A stretch of DNA of 64,000 bases, taken from contig CM070900.1 of the NCBI GenBank assembly GCA_036417435.1, positions 35,255,496-35,319,495 on the forward strand, in the 5' to 3' direction. This DNA is from Inia geoffrensis. Lineage: Eukaryota; Chordata; Mammalia; Artiodactyla; Iniidae. The notes beneath the pieces were generated by a model. That model ran no database searches, had not been told where the DNA came from, and saw only the letters and a list, made by a program, of their open reading frames with translations. The translations under genes and the position numbers were made by a program. How positions within the stretch are numbered: the first letter of the stretch is position 1; each line of letters starts with the position of its first letter. Of this stretch, positions 45,111 through 56,833 are shown in pieces.

Positions 45111-45575
45111 AAAAAAAATTCTTATAACAGCTTTTAAGCTGTTTAAGGCCCTCACGATATCTCCCAGCATCTTTCTCCCCCATTATGCTCGTTATGTACC
45201 CTTTTCTCCTACACTCTATTCATGTTAAACTTGTTTCAGTTCCCAATATGCTCTGTGTCATCTTGCCTCCAGGCCTTCCAACATGCTACCCCATCACCCA
45301 GAGCACTGTTCCCCTTGCTCATTTTCTGGCTAACTTCTTGACATCTTGGCTAGAATGTTCGGTCCATTTTCAGGGAGGCCTTCTCTGACCTCCCCTATGA
45401 AGTTAGTCCTCTTCCATCCCTATCAGATACTGACTGCAGTGACTGCCATTGCCTGTGGACTAACTCTCCCCTCTTCCCTCTTGGCAGCGAGGGCATGCCT
45501 ATCTTGCTTACCTTTTTATCTTTAGCCCCTTGTACAATATTGGGAACTTTACGAATATTAAAGCACGCACAAAAT
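45111..45575 (+). repeat. L2 LINE, continuing
   Basis: 'ttaaggccctcacgatat', 'caggccttccaacatgct', 'gaggccttctctgacctc', 'tagccccttgtacaatat'. Sense L2 over 460 bp. Confidence 0.75.
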
Positions 45576-45689
45576 ATCGGTGGGCCTTAGAGTAAAATTC
45601 TAATCACCATCCCCACAAAGACACTGACCTCTGCTTTGTTGAATGGCCCCAGGCATGATGAGTATCTGGAAAGGGAAAATCTACTGGCT

Positions 45690-46078
45690 TTCTTGCTGTT
45701 CCTCTAATATAACAGGCACATTCCCACCACTGGGTCTGTTCTACCTGTTCCCTTTTCCTTAAACGCTCGCCTTCACCACCACACCAACCCCACCTTCCCC
45801 CATCCCCACCTTGGTTATGTGTTTAACTAACTCACTCACTTGCATCATGCTTTTGCTCACATATTACCTTTAAAGAGGTTTTATATGCTATCTATTTAAC
45901 AATGAACTTCCCTCTGCAACTGGCCCTTCAAATCCTCCCCTATTTTATCCTTTACTTTTTTCAAGTACTTACCTTCTAACAGACTATATTCTTTCCTTAT
46001 TATGTTTAGTGTATACTTTCATTTAGCCCCACTGCACCCCTAGTCTCACTAGAATATAAGCTCCATGAGGCTGGAATA
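45690..46078 (+). repeat. Second L2 LINE, left part
   Basis: 'cacattcccaccactggg', 'ctgttcccttttccttaa' and 'aatataagctccatgagg' are L2 sense. It is interrupted at 46079 and resumes at 47191. Confidence 0.7.
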
Positions 46079-46425
46079 TATTTTCAATTGTGGTAAAAAC
46101 ATATATCGTAAATTATCATCTTAATCAATTTTAAGCATACAGTTCAGTAGTGTTAAGAATATTTACATTGGTTGTGAAACAGATCTCCATAATTTTTACA
46201 TTTACCCAACTGGAACTCTATATCCATTAAACAGCTCCCCTTATCTCCCTTCTCCCAGCACCTGGTAACCACCATTTGAATTTCTATTACCATGAATTTG
46301 ACTATTCTGGATACCTCATGTAAGTGGAATAATATAGTGTTTGTCCTTTTGTGACTGGTTTATTTCACTTAGTGTCATGTCCTCAAGGCTGATCCATATT
46401 GTAACAAATGACAGGATTGTCTTTC
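46079..46425 (-). mobile_element. Old L1M 3' end inside L2, left part
   Basis: 'gtggtaaaaacatatatc', 'aagcatacagttcagtag', 'ctggtaaccaccatttga' and 'ctcaaggctgatccatat' are antisense old L1 3' UTR/ORF2 end. It resumes at 47075. Confidence 0.8.
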
Positions 46426-47074
46426 TTTTTTATTATTTTTTGTATAGTTTTATTTGATATTGGAGTACGGTGATTTACAATGTCGTGTTAGTTTCAGGTG
46501 TACAGCAAAGTGATTTAGTTATACATATATATACACATCTATTCTTTTTCAGATTCTTTCCCCAAATAGGTTAATCCAGAGTAGGGTTCCCTGTGCTATA
46601 CAGTAGATACTTGTTAATTATCTATTTTATATATAGCAGTGTGTATATGTTAATCCCAACCTCCTAATTTATCCCTCCCACCTTTCACCTTTGGTAACCA
46701 TAAATTTGTTTTCTAAGTCTGTTTCTGTTTTGTAAATAAGGTCATTTGTACCATTTTTTAGATTCCACATATAAGTGATATCCTATGATATTTGTCTTTC
46801 TCTGACTTACTTCACTTCGTGTGATAACCTCTAGGTCCATCCATGTTGCTGCAAATGGCATTATTTCATTCTTTTTTATGGCTGCATAATATTCTATTGT
46901 ATATATGTACCACATCTTCTTTATCCATTCATCTGTTGGTGAACATTTAGGTTGCTTCTGTGTCTTGGCTATTGAAAATAGTGCTGCAGTGAAAATTGTG
47001 GTGCATGTATCTTTTCGAAGTATGGTTTTCTGTGGCTATAGGCCCAGGAGTGGGATTGCTGGATCATATGGTAT
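46426..47074 (-). mobile_element. Younger L1 3' end inside the old L1
   Basis: 'gtgttagtttcaggtgta', 'gcaaagtgatttagttat', 'ctatacagtagatacttg', 'tggctgcataatattcta', ending 'ggattgctggatcatatg'. 5'-truncated, about 650 bp. Confidence 0.85.
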
Positions 47075-47190
47075 TTTTCTTTCTCTTAAGGCCGTATAGT
47101 ATTTAGTTGTATGTGTATACCACATTTTGTTTATTCTTTTATCAACTGATGAACATTTAGGTTGCTTTCACTTCTTGGGTATTGTGAATG
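47075..47190 (-). mobile_element. Old L1M 3' end inside L2, right part
   Basis: 'aaggccgtatagtattta', 'ccacattttgtttattct' and 'cttgggtattgtgaat' take up the old L1 exactly where 46425 left off. Confidence 0.75.
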
Positions 47191-47300
47191 GGAGGCAGGG
47201 ATTTTTTGTCTGTTTAGTTCACTGATGTTTCCCAAGCATCTAGAACAGTGCCTGTTGCATAGTAGATGTTCAGTAAAAGTTTGTTAACTAAATGAAATAC
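47191..47300 (+). repeat. Second L2 LINE, right part
   Basis: 'ggaggcagggattttttg' and 'ctagaacagtgcctgttg' complete the L2 3' end interrupted at 46078. Confidence 0.75.
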
Positions 47301-48381
47301 AGAGAGCAAAGTGGAGGCTATTTGCTAATCCTGGAGCCTTCTGGATGATTTTTCCATTCTTTAGACACTACAGTCTACCACTATCTTGTGTTTGAGGCAT
47401 ATCTGTGGCATTTTCCTTAATAAGTAACTGGAGTAACTGAGTAAATAGGGTAGTTAAGGAACCATGGGGCCTGGATATCCAGACATTTCTTACACACAGA
47501 TCTGCTCTAGCATCTGGGTCTTTGGGATAGGTCCTGTCCCAATTAAGTCGCTGGTAAAACGTCATTGCCTTAGCTGGGGTGATTATATTACTCTGAGATC
47601 TATAAGCAGATAATTAGATGAATCCTTGGCCCCCCAAAAGGAAAAGACCTAATGCAGGTATGTTCTAAGAGGAGGAAAAGAGGCTTGGACAGGTACAAAG
47701 GGTGCATAATGGGGTGGTACTCTCTCCACTTTAGGAGAGACTATGTGGGTGTTGTTGATTCCTCTGAACAGCTCCAACCCCACAGAGTAGCCAGAGACTG
47801 GTGTTCTACTATTTCCCTTGAAAAGCCAGAAAAGAATTCTTTTCTACCCAGTGACCTCTAAGTTGAACATCACCGCAACTTGCCATTCTTCCCTTTGAAA
47901 AGAAAATTCCCCAAATATTTTTATGCTTCCAAGATCTTGGTACCAGATTTGAAAATTTGCATGGCTTAACTTATTTTATTTCATCATGGAGTTTATGGCT
48001 ATTGAATTCTGCAGTCAAAGTTAGGTTTTCATGTGTAAATTATAAAGTGAGATTGACAGGACAGAGCAAAGTCTGGCAGCCTGACTGAAAGGGCCTGGTG
48101 ATGGATGTTCCTAAACCTTCCTTTATGGATACACTCTAAACCCTTGACATTTGGAAGAGTATATCCACAGATATTCAAAAATTCCCGATTTGCATATATT
48201 TCCATGGCATATAAATTCTTTCAAAAGAGCAGTAATATTTTAAAAATGTAAGCATTCTCTTCACATTCTTACATCTCTGTATCAGAAAAAATTGTTCCTG
48301 ATTCACAGTTCCCTGGAGAATCATGTTTCTTATGCTCAGCCTCTAGAGAGACATTCCACAAGAGATACTGCATATGGCTGA
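47301..48381. other. No recognised feature
   Basis: About 1.1 kb unassigned; no repeat, exon or RNA gene recognised. Confidence 0.4.
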
Positions 48382-48398
48382 AGGACCACTCACTCTTT
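48382..48398. repeat. Target-site duplication, left copy
   Basis: 'aggaccactcactcttt', identical to 48709-48725. Confidence 0.95.
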
Positions 48399-48708
48399 TT
48401 TTTTTTTTAATAAATTTACTTATTTATTTATTTGTATTTATTTTTGGCTATGTTGGGTCTTTGTTGCTGCACATGGGCTGTCTCTAATTGTGGTGAACGG
48501 GGGCTACTCTTTGATGCAGTACACGGGCTTCTCATTGCAGTGGCCTCTCTTATTGCAGAGCACGGGCTCTAGGTGTACAGACTTCAGTAGGTGTGGTGCG
48601 TGGGCTTAGTTGCTCCGCAGCATGTGGGATCTTCCCGAACCAGGGCTCAAACCCGTGTCCCCTGCATTGGCAGGTGGATTCTTAATCACTGTGCCACCAG
48701 GGAAGTCG
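48399..48708 (-). mobile_element. CHR-type SINE, long form, perfect 17-bp TSD
   Basis: T-run with 'ttacttatttatttattt', 'ggctatgttgggtctttg', then 'ccaccagggaagtcg'. It matches the long form at 41055 in reverse. Confidence 0.95.
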
Positions 48709-48725
48709 AGGACCACTCACTCTTT
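48709..48725. repeat. Target-site duplication, right copy
   Basis: Pairs with 48382-48398. Confidence 0.95.
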
Positions 48726-48861
48726 AAGTGCCTCCCTGTTACACACCACCCTTATGGTGCACATAAGTGGGTGTTTCCGCAAAATTAAAGCTACTACATC
48801 ATGGACATTGGTTTCTTAAAATTAATCAAAACCTTGATCATTAAGTTTATAAAGGCCAAGG

Positions 48862-49030
48862 GTTTATGACACAGTATGATACAATAGATAAAGCATTTAA
48901 ACACAAAGGCTTTGGAGTTATTTGGATGTTCAGTCCCAGCTCAGCCACTTAATAATTATGATATTGGGGAAATTCCCAACTGGTTCTTCATTTATAAAAT
49001 ACAAAAATAACCGATGTCTCTCTGGGCTCT
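48862..49030 (+). repeat. MIR SINE
   Basis: 'ggctttggagttatttgg', 'cccagctcagccacttaa' and 'atttataaaatacaaaaa' are sense MIR. Confidence 0.7.
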
Positions 49031-49119
49031 AAAGGGATCCAGCAGGAATAGAAGTGGAGCGCTCAGCACATAAGTGGAGAGACAGGCACATACTAAGAAT
49101 GTGATAGTGAATCTGCTCT

Positions 49120-49592
49120 ATGCTACCATGCTTGTCTGCTGCCCCCCAGTCCAGTCTCCACTTAGCAACAAGAGTGATCTTTTCAAAGCTTAATTCAGTT
49201 CCTGTTACACGATGGTATAAAAGTGTTCCAATGACCATCCACTGCAGTCAGAAGAAAATTCAAAGAATGGCTGAATCCTGGACCTCTTTGGAAGCCATCC
49301 CTTCCCTCACTCATTTTGCTCCAGCTACACTGAACTTCCTTCTCTTTTTGAAATGCACAGGCCTCATTTCCACACCAAGGCCTTTATACTTAGTGCTTCC
49401 TTCTTCCTGGAAGATGCCCATGCCTGCATCTTTGCTTGGCTGACTCTTCGTCATCTGAGTTTGCCTGTCACCTCCTTAGAGAAGCCTCCTCTAAGTACTC
49501 ATTCCTCCCTTCACTCTATATACCATGATTTGATTTAGTAACTCAGTAGTTCTCATGATGATATATAATTATCTTGCTAATTTGTTTTCTTT
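49120..49592 (+). repeat. L2 LINE 3' region, left part
   Basis: 'cagtctccacttagcaac', 'gctccagctacactgaac', 'cttcttcctggaagatgc', 'cctccttagagaagcctc'. Good sense L2. Overlapping open frames (49120-49443, 49353-49538) are L2-derived. Confidence 0.85.
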
Positions 49593-49690
49593 TTAAAAAA
49601 ATTTTATTGGAGTATAGTTGATTTACAGTGTTGTGTTAGTTTCAGGTGTACAGCAAAGTGAATCAGTTATACATTTACATATCTGTTACC
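49593..49690 (-). mobile_element. L1 3' UTR tip inserted in L2
   Basis: 'attttattggagtatagt' to 'gtgaatcagttatacatt' is about 100 bp of antisense L1 3' end. TSD not clear. Confidence 0.85.
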
Positions 49691-49794
49691 CTTCTTTCCC
49701 AACTAGTATATAACTAAGCTCTCTTTCTGCTTGGTTCTATGAATCCACTTGTGTTTGACATAGAGTAGGCACTCAGTAAAGGCTGGTTGACTAC
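49691..49794 (+). repeat. L2 LINE 3' end, right part
   Basis: 'tatataactaagctctct', 'gacatagagtaggcactc' and 'agtaaaggctggttgac' complete the L2. Confidence 0.8.
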
Positions 49795-49834
49795 ATGGAT
49801 GGATGGATGGATGGATGGATGGATGGATGGATGA
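49795..49834. repeat. (GGAT)n microsatellite
   Basis: About ten perfect GGAT units grown from the 3' terminal repeat of the L2. A useful length marker. Confidence 0.98.
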
Positions 49835-50780
49835 GGATTATGTCACCAGTTGTACTGTATATGGTGACGGTGTGGTAGGAAAATGGTATACAAATCTACA
49901 TGACAAAGAAAACATTTTCAAAGGTTAATGTAGTCTCCTAAGGCTGCTCAGAAACAATGGGATATGAGATGACCATGAAAGGGTAAGTAGAATTCAGAGA
50001 GAGGGAGGAACTTTTAGAAAGTTGTTTAACCTCCAAATATCTGAGACTTTCTTCTTGTCCTTTGGGGGTGGAGACAGGTCTGCCCCTCATTTATGGAGAT
50101 GTTCTGGAGCCAGAGATAATGCCTAAAAGCTGCTGAGTGCTAATTAGCTCTATCTGTCAGGGCACAGGAAGCCAGCAGGTCTGAGTGGCTGATTGCAAGG
50201 TCTGTAGCTGAAAATACTTCTTGCCAGCTGCCTGGAGGGGCTGATAAGGGAAATGACTACATTCTGTAAATTAACATATTCTAAGCAGGTCAGAAGGGCC
50301 AGTTGTAGAAAACAGTGGTAAAGATGGAAAGAAAGGTGAAACCACCCCTATTTTAAGTTACCATGCCTAAGTAATGAAGCTGTGAATTCCTTGACAAGGA
50401 TCATTGCCTTGGAGTCAGAAGTGGTGGCAGCTGGGTTTAATTTCTAGGGGTAGTTACTGACAAAATTAGGAAAGAAATATACTTGTCTTCATTGCAGTTA
50501 TTTCCTAAGAAGAACTAAATCTCTCCTAACTTCTAAATAACTTCCTAAGAGAACTACTTCTCTTCATTTTGCTCTTTCCTAATTTGAGCCATAAGTTTCA
50601 CACTTATTCTTCTTTCCTTTAAAAGCAGAGTATTTTCAACTCTGCTACCCCATGTGATATGCCTCCTCTTGATGATTTCACAAGCACCACGTTTCCCTGG
50701 ACGTCATAGCTTAGGAGAAGGAGCACTGGAGTAGACATCAGAAAAGACCAGAATTCTGGTTCTGGTTTCTGTTCTGTAGG
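49835..50780. other. No recognised repeat
   Basis: About 0.95 kb apparently free of repeats. It has homeodomain-like 'taatta' near 50141-50146 followed by 'ctgtca' and E-box 'cagctg' motifs, but motifs this short are common by chance. Confidence 0.35.
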
Positions 50781-51180
50781 TGTATTAGTCATGAAAATTA
50801 CAGAAACACAGATCAAACTAGCTTAAGAAAGAAACCATTGGTTTACATAATTGATGTTCAAGGGAGGTGAAGACTTCAGGCTTTGCTGGATGCAAGTGTT
50901 TATCAATGACAACATCTTCTCTCAACCCTCCTTCTTTCAACCTAATCCAAACTCTAACCCTTCTTTTTAATAAGACATTTTCTCATATTGACTCTTTCCA
51001 TGTGACAATAAGTATGACCATTGGTTGCCCCAAGCTTTTTGAATTGACTCACTATCCAAAAGGAAGAAGGACCTCACCGTTTCTCCCTGGTCCATACATT
51101 AAAACTCAAGGAACCAGGAGAATGCAATTATCTGAGAAGTCAGGCTGGTACTATGCTCAACCTTGTGTGTTGGCAGTATG
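50781..51180. repeat. Possible old interspersed repeat
   Basis: 'cagatcaaactagcttaa' and 'ggtttacataattgatgt' resemble an old repeat seen also near 30990. Family not named. Confidence 0.3.
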
Positions 51181-52244
51181 GTAGAGCAGAGCAGTTGCTC
51201 ATGAGCCCCATGATTGACATCCCTAAGACCACTGAAAAGGAGATATTTACCAAAGGAAAGGATGCTTACCAGAAAGACAACCAATGTTCCTACGATTTTT
51301 TTCATCTAAAAATAATTGCGTATAGTAAGATTATGCATGTGGATATACTTTGAAAACCATAAATCCTAGCACAAATGACAGGTAATATTGTCATATAAAC
51401 CTTTTTTCTGTGTCAAGATTCCAGAACCCTTGCTATGCAAGATATCAGTTAGCTTGTAAGGCTGTTGGAAAGATTAACTGGGACAATGTGTATGAGAGCT
51501 TTTCACAGAATACCTGTCAGAAAGTCAATGCCCAATGTTAGTATCTCTCCCTCATGCCAGGTAATGGACAATTTGCCAAAAGTTTTACCTGAAGAGAAGA
51601 ATATAATTGTTAGAATTTATTTATTCTAACCATTATTTCTGCCAAGTGGCAAAGATATTGGGGAATGGGAGAAGAAAATTGCCAGTATTCTTCACATTTT
51701 TTCTCTCTGTGTTCCTCTCCTACTTCTCTCTCTCTCCCCCTACACAATTTTTTTTGTGGGGGGAGAGTAGTGTGGAGAATGGTGCAGAGCAGAACTCATG
51801 CATAGTAAGTAAGAATATATCAATATGCCATTACACCATTTGAATTCTTTACCACCTGAAGTGTCTGGCACATGTTAATGTTAGTTGCGTGGACAAGGCT
51901 GGTGATTTTAACACTAACAACTGTGAGGAGGATAATAGCTGTCAGTTTTATGGCACAAAGCCTTTTGAGTGAAACCTTTCTTGATGTGAGCTGCAGCCCC
52001 AGATTCAGAGTGTTTTGCTCTGTGCAGTGTCTCCTCACCATGGAAGATGAAAATTGACTGATGTGCTGGTTACCGAGATCATGGGGCATCTGCTATGGGT
52101 CGTTCACCTGCATGTGACATATTCAGTGAAAAATGGTTTCTTTGTCAGTAGCTTCTGCAGAGAGATGAGTGGCCTCTCAGACAGCTGAATAAAGTTTCAG
52201 TTCATGGAGGTATTGTGATGTGCTCGGCCAAGAGAACACTAGAA
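51181..52244. other. No recognised feature
   Basis: About 1 kb unassigned. A CT-rich tract lies at 51706-51746. Confidence 0.4.
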
Positions 52245-52335
52245 TAAAAATGGAAAGACCTGTACTGTCACCTTGACTCTTTTGTCAACATCCTTCATGA
52301 CCTTGGCTAAATTACTTCCCTCTTTTGGACATGAC
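52245..52335 (+). repeat. Possible MIR fragment
   Basis: 'gaccttggctaaattactt' and 'ccctcttttggacatgac' resemble sense MIR. Confidence 0.4.
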
Positions 52336-52884
52336 TACTTGATGATCTTGGAGGTGATATTTGTCAGCTGTGTGTACCTCAGTGCTTCCAGGAATCAGCC
52401 CCTACATAGAACCAGGGCAAGTTTATGGGTGTTGTTTCTTCTTATCCAGTTCCTCTGACCTTCATTCTGTGTTGTTTGTCACTTTAGCTTCAGAAAAGAA
52501 AGATCAGGCTCATGGACCACTTTATTCCAACACATACATTAGCATCAAATACCTATGCCTCTGAGCGGTCACCCACCACTTTACTGATGTATCAAAACTA
52601 CCTAGTGGGAGGAATTTTTGATATGATCATGGGCAGTGCAAAGGTAATCATTTTAGAGCTAGGAAACAGAGATAGAGTCCCAGAGTTAGAGTCCTAAAAA
52701 TTTATCACCTTTACTCTCATGAAAATATAAACCTCTCTTTCCAATATTTTTCCCTGCCCAATCCATTTTCCATACCCTATAGATCTATGTAGTGATTCAA
52801 GTCTAATTTTCAACTACAGACAAAACTGACTTGATGGAATATCACTAGTCTTTATTCTCAAGGGCTTGTTTTGTCTATCTGTCC
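52336..52884. other. No recognised feature
   Basis: Unassigned. Confidence 0.4.
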
Positions 52885-53040
52885 ACATATATAAAATAAC
52901 ATGGTTCTACTCTCCTACTAGACTATAAGCTCTGTGAGAGAAGGCATCCTAACTCTCATTCATTGCCAAAACCCCAGCCCCCAACATATTGTGTGAAACA
53001 TAGAAAATCAATCAGTAGATAAGTGAATTAATAAGTGATT
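52885..53040 (+). repeat. L2 LINE 3' end
   Basis: 'actagactataagctctg', 'catcctaactctcattc' and 'aatcagtagataagtgaa' are the sense L2 end. Confidence 0.7.
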
Positions 53041-53507
53041 GAGTGATTCTGAATGATGTTCTGAGGATGCAATTTGTAAAGGAAGCATTTCTGGAATTTT
53101 ATTATTCATTTTTGGTGTGGATTCCCATTGGTTTTTTGGAATGCTGTCTCCTCTGAAATTCTACATTGGTTGCTACTTCACTGTTTTGTACATCTCTATG
53201 GAAGCAACTCCTGTTCTACATTTTTCAAAATTCAACTTCTTGGGCACAGCTGGATTGTTAGCTCCTAACATGCAGGTACATGAATAGACCACTCTCCATA
53301 TTCAACACAAATTTGAAAGTAAAGGATAGGTTTGTGCTATTTGGGGTAGATAGATGGAGAGGAATTCAATGGAAGGAATATACAGTACACAGGTCTAGCA
53401 TGGTTTGGGAGTGGGAGAGAGCTGAGGACCATCCACATCATAATTCAGTGATGAGCAAAGCTACAGAAACAAAAGGAATGTAATATCAACATTTGTTTCA
53501 AAACACC
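53041..53507. other. No recognised feature
   Basis: Unassigned. Confidence 0.4.
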
Positions 53508-53642
53508 CTGAGGGTCACATGGTATAATTCTTCCCATTTTGCAGTTAAAGAATCTAAAGATCAGAGAAGTTAGGTGACTTATCTATGATCATACAAGTAG
53601 TCTGAGATCCTGATTTTCCAAATTCAAAGACAGTCAGGGATG
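53508..53642 (-). repeat. MIR SINE fragment
   Basis: 'cccattttgcagttaaag' and 'agaagttaggtgacttat' are reverse-complement MIR. Confidence 0.75.
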
Positions 53643-53972
53643 AAGTCTTCTGAAAGGAAAGTTAAATGGTCAGAGTCCAGAAAAGGTCATTAAATATAAA
53701 TAAATGGACAGCCCTGATTGTCTGAGAATTCTCAGAGATCTTTGATTTTACCCTCTCTCAGTCTCAGCTCTTGCCTCCTTAGAGGTCAGACTAAGGAAAG
53801 TCATCCCCTACGAAGATCCCTTCAGGGTCTTGAGTATCCTATGCACACTTCTTTATCTCTAGATCATCAGCTCTTTGCATCTAGAAACTAATAAATACCT
53901 CTGAATGAATGGCTATAGTTGATTCTGTTCTCTGAACCCTTTTTAGAAGAATTCTTATGAAACAAAATTGGT
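53643..53972. other. No recognised feature
   Basis: Unassigned. Confidence 0.35.
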
Positions 53973-54135
53973 CCAGGTTAGTGTTTCTTAGGCTATAATG
54001 GATTAAATTTATCTTCAGAATTTAAAAAAGATCCCTGCCAGTAATTCTAATAAACTAGGGAAAGTAGATGGGTGCCTGGAGTACATGTTTTTAATAAGAT
54101 CCCTAGGATATTCTGTGGCAGACTACACTTAGAAA
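53973..54135. repeat. Possible hAT-Charlie MER5-like element
   Basis: 'gttagtgtttcttaggct', 'gccagtaattctaataaac' and 'gcagactacacttagaaa' follow the MER5 order with weak end symmetry. Confidence 0.45.
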
Positions 54136-54204
54136 AAAAAATAATGGACTAGGAACAAAAGAAGAGAAAGTGCCCAAACAAGATCCACAGCAGCAGATGT
54201 GCAT

Positions 54205-54372
54205 TTCTTGACTGACACACACTCATTGTAGGTGTTCAACGGATACTCATTAGATCAGTAGGTGGCTGGAAAGATAGATGGATGGATTGATGAGTGGTTG
54301 GATGGATAAATGGATGGGTGGCTGTGTGGGTAGATAGAATAGAATGATGGATAAATGTTTGGCTATATAGAT
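54205..54372. repeat. L2-like tail with (TGGA)-rich low complexity
   Basis: 'cattgtaggtgttcaacgg' looks like an L2 end. It is followed by imperfect tgga/gata units (about 54268-54372). Confidence 0.55.
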
Positions 54373-55104
54373 GAAGGAAATCGCTTTCCTTTTCTTTGTA
54401 GATGAACTAAATGCTGACCTTGCTAACATCACCACAACAGCTTTCCTCAGATAAGATGAAATTCATTGCCCATGTGAAACCATTAAGCAGTAGGTAGATA
54501 TTTGCTCTCCCAGACTGATTTGTATTATTGTAGCTACACATTGAGTATAACTAATATTACTTATGTGGTTATTTTTGAGGTGGTAATGGGGTAATACAAA
54601 GTATCAGGGAGTCATTTTGCTTGACCTGAGTATTTAGCGCCCTGGCTTCTAGGCAATGCATTCTATTTCTATTATTTACAAACCACTGTAATACTATAGC
54701 TGTTGCCCTTTCCAGATGGGATTACCTAAAAAATAATTTGTTATGTAAAATTGTTAATTATGAAGCTAAAGCATACCCATTAAAGGCATTTACCTTGTAA
54801 TTTTGTGATGAGAGACTGAGTGAAACAAAGCATAGAATATGATTATTGTGGCTAAGGATATAAGGGTATAAAGCCACTCATTTATTTTAGAACTGGTAAT
54901 TAATATCACATGATATGTTAACTTCAGAAAGACTGCCACAGAGCAAAGTTCTTTCTGCCACTTCATCTGAATCCGAGGTCTTTGTCTAGCTTCTTAGCTG
55001 CCCTGTCCCACCTCCTTCCCCAACTCCCCTATCTTAGACCTCCAAATTTGAATGCTCTGGACCTCTCTCTTTCACTAGATTCACCCATTCAAGAAACAGC
55101 TTAT
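54373..55104. other. No recognised feature
   Basis: Unassigned, AT-rich, apparently free of repeats. Confidence 0.4.
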
Positions 55105-55330
55105 TGGAGGAGTTCAGTGCATAGTCCCTGGTGAAAGAATGCCTGGCTTTATATCCTGGTTCTGTCATTTACTAGCTTTAAACCTCTCAGGGATTCAGTT
55201 TCCTTATCTGTAACATAACAATGCAAAATAGATAGAAATTAACTCACAAGACTATTATGAGGATTATATGAGCTAATTATGCATTAAGTATTTAGACTTT
55301 AATAGTAAGTTTTCAGTAAATGTTGTGGTA
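55105..55330 (+). repeat. MIR SINE
   Basis: 'tatatcctggttctgtca', 'gggattcagtttccttat' and 'gaggattatatgagctaa' are sense MIR over nearly full length. Confidence 0.8.
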
Positions 55331-55754
55331 AAATTTTTATCACAAAGGCAATTATTAACATTACAGAAATCATGAAAAAATTTTAAAAACACACGATCAT
55401 AATCCTAACACCCTAACCCACATCTGGTATTTTTCATTGTAGCGTACTAACCTTTGAAAGTGGAATTTTGTCTTCTGGATCCTTTTCATGGTTTGGAGTA
55501 ACCACAAACATGACCAAGAGCTTTTAATACTCTTTTCCTACGGAAAAGCCTTCTTACACATCTAACTATAAAGGCCAAAAACTCACTTCCTACTTTGAAA
55601 AGATCTCTATAACTAAATGGTATGTATTAAGATTTAAGAATATCACCAGTGAAGAGTACTTTATTAAGCAAATAGCTAATCTTGGATTAGCTTATCAGGT
55701 TGGTTCAGTATTTCGTAAAGTTTTGTCCACTCCATAGAACACTTTGGATGAATG
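55331..55754. other. No recognised feature
   Basis: Unassigned. Confidence 0.35.
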
Positions 55755-55935
55755 TATTAGAATCACCAGTTTGAGCTTTGAGGTCAACCAGACCTGGATT
55801 CAAATGCTGAATCTGGACCAGTGATCTTGAGGAGATGACTGCATTTCTCAGATGCCTCAGCTGAAAGAATAAGGTTAATAACCCTATGCAGTTTTGTCAG
55901 AATTACAGTAAGGATAAGAAACAATCCTTGTTTTA
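55755..55935 (+). repeat. MIR SINE
   Basis: 'gaggtcaaccagacctgg', 'attcaaatgctgaatctg' and 'tttctcagatgcctcagc' are sense MIR. Confidence 0.7.
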
Positions 55936-56290
55936 GCCATCACAGTGGACAGCGATGAACTGTCCCCGAGCAAAAGGTAGTACAAGGAAATGGCTTTTCC
56001 TGGAGGTGAAAAAGTTGGAGGCAGATATTGTTTATGGATTCTGGGCACCTGACTCTCCCTTTCTCTCCTCATACCTCCCTGGCCCACTGCAATCAAGTGT
56101 TGCAATGATGCTAGAGAAAAAGGAGTACTATGTGTTTGTAAAGTTGTCTTAAGTCAGAAGTGCTAATTAACGGAACCCTAAGTATAAAAGAGCAGTGATG
56201 TAGCAAAACTGGAACCCTCTGCTCCAGCAAGATCCCTTATGCATGGACAGAGTCTTTGTCAGGTGTGGCTCCATCAGAGACCTTCAGGGC
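55936..56290. other. No recognised feature
   Basis: Unassigned. Confidence 0.35.
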
Positions 56291-56702
56291 TATATTAGTC
56301 TGCTTGGGCTTCTATAACAAAGAACCACGGACTGGGAGGCTTAAACAATAGAAATGTATGTCTCACAGTTCTGGAAGCTGGGTAGCCCAAAGTCAAGGGG
56401 TCAGCCTATTGTTTCTGATGAAAGGCCACTTCCTTCCTGGGCTGACCTTTCATTGGCATGAGGACAGGGGGCAGGAGGGGGGGCGGGTGGGAAGGAAGAG
56501 GGAGGAGGGAGGAGGGAGTAAGGTCTCTGATGTTTCCTTCTCTAAAGACACCAATCCCATTGGATCAGAGACCCACCCTTATGACCTCATTTAATATTAA
56601 TCACCTCCTTATAGGTACTCTCTCCAAATACAGTCACATGGTGGGGAGCGGTTAGGGCTTTGACCTATAAATTTGGAGGGGACACAATTCAGTCCACAGC
56701 AG
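56291..56702 (-). repeat. MaLR LTR, MLT1-like
   Basis: 'attagtctgcttgggctt', 'cacagttctggaagctgg', 'tctccaaatacagtcaca' and 'gacacaattcagtccaca' are the reverse complement of MLT1-type LTRs, nearly full length. The G-rich 56465-56520 stretch is internal expansion. Confidence 0.85.
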
Positions 56703-56784
56703 GGGCCAAGGGAAAAGTGATGCTAAGTTATGTTGCATCTGCTCTTCTCCCCGAATGAGAGTTGTGTCAGGGTCAGCTTAATAG

Positions 56785-56788
56785 GTGT

Positions 56789-56831
<43 letters not shown>
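56785..56831. repeat. (TG)n microsatellite
   Basis: Over twenty TG units, nearly pure; likely variable in length. Confidence 0.98.
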
Positions 56832-56833
<2 letters not shown>

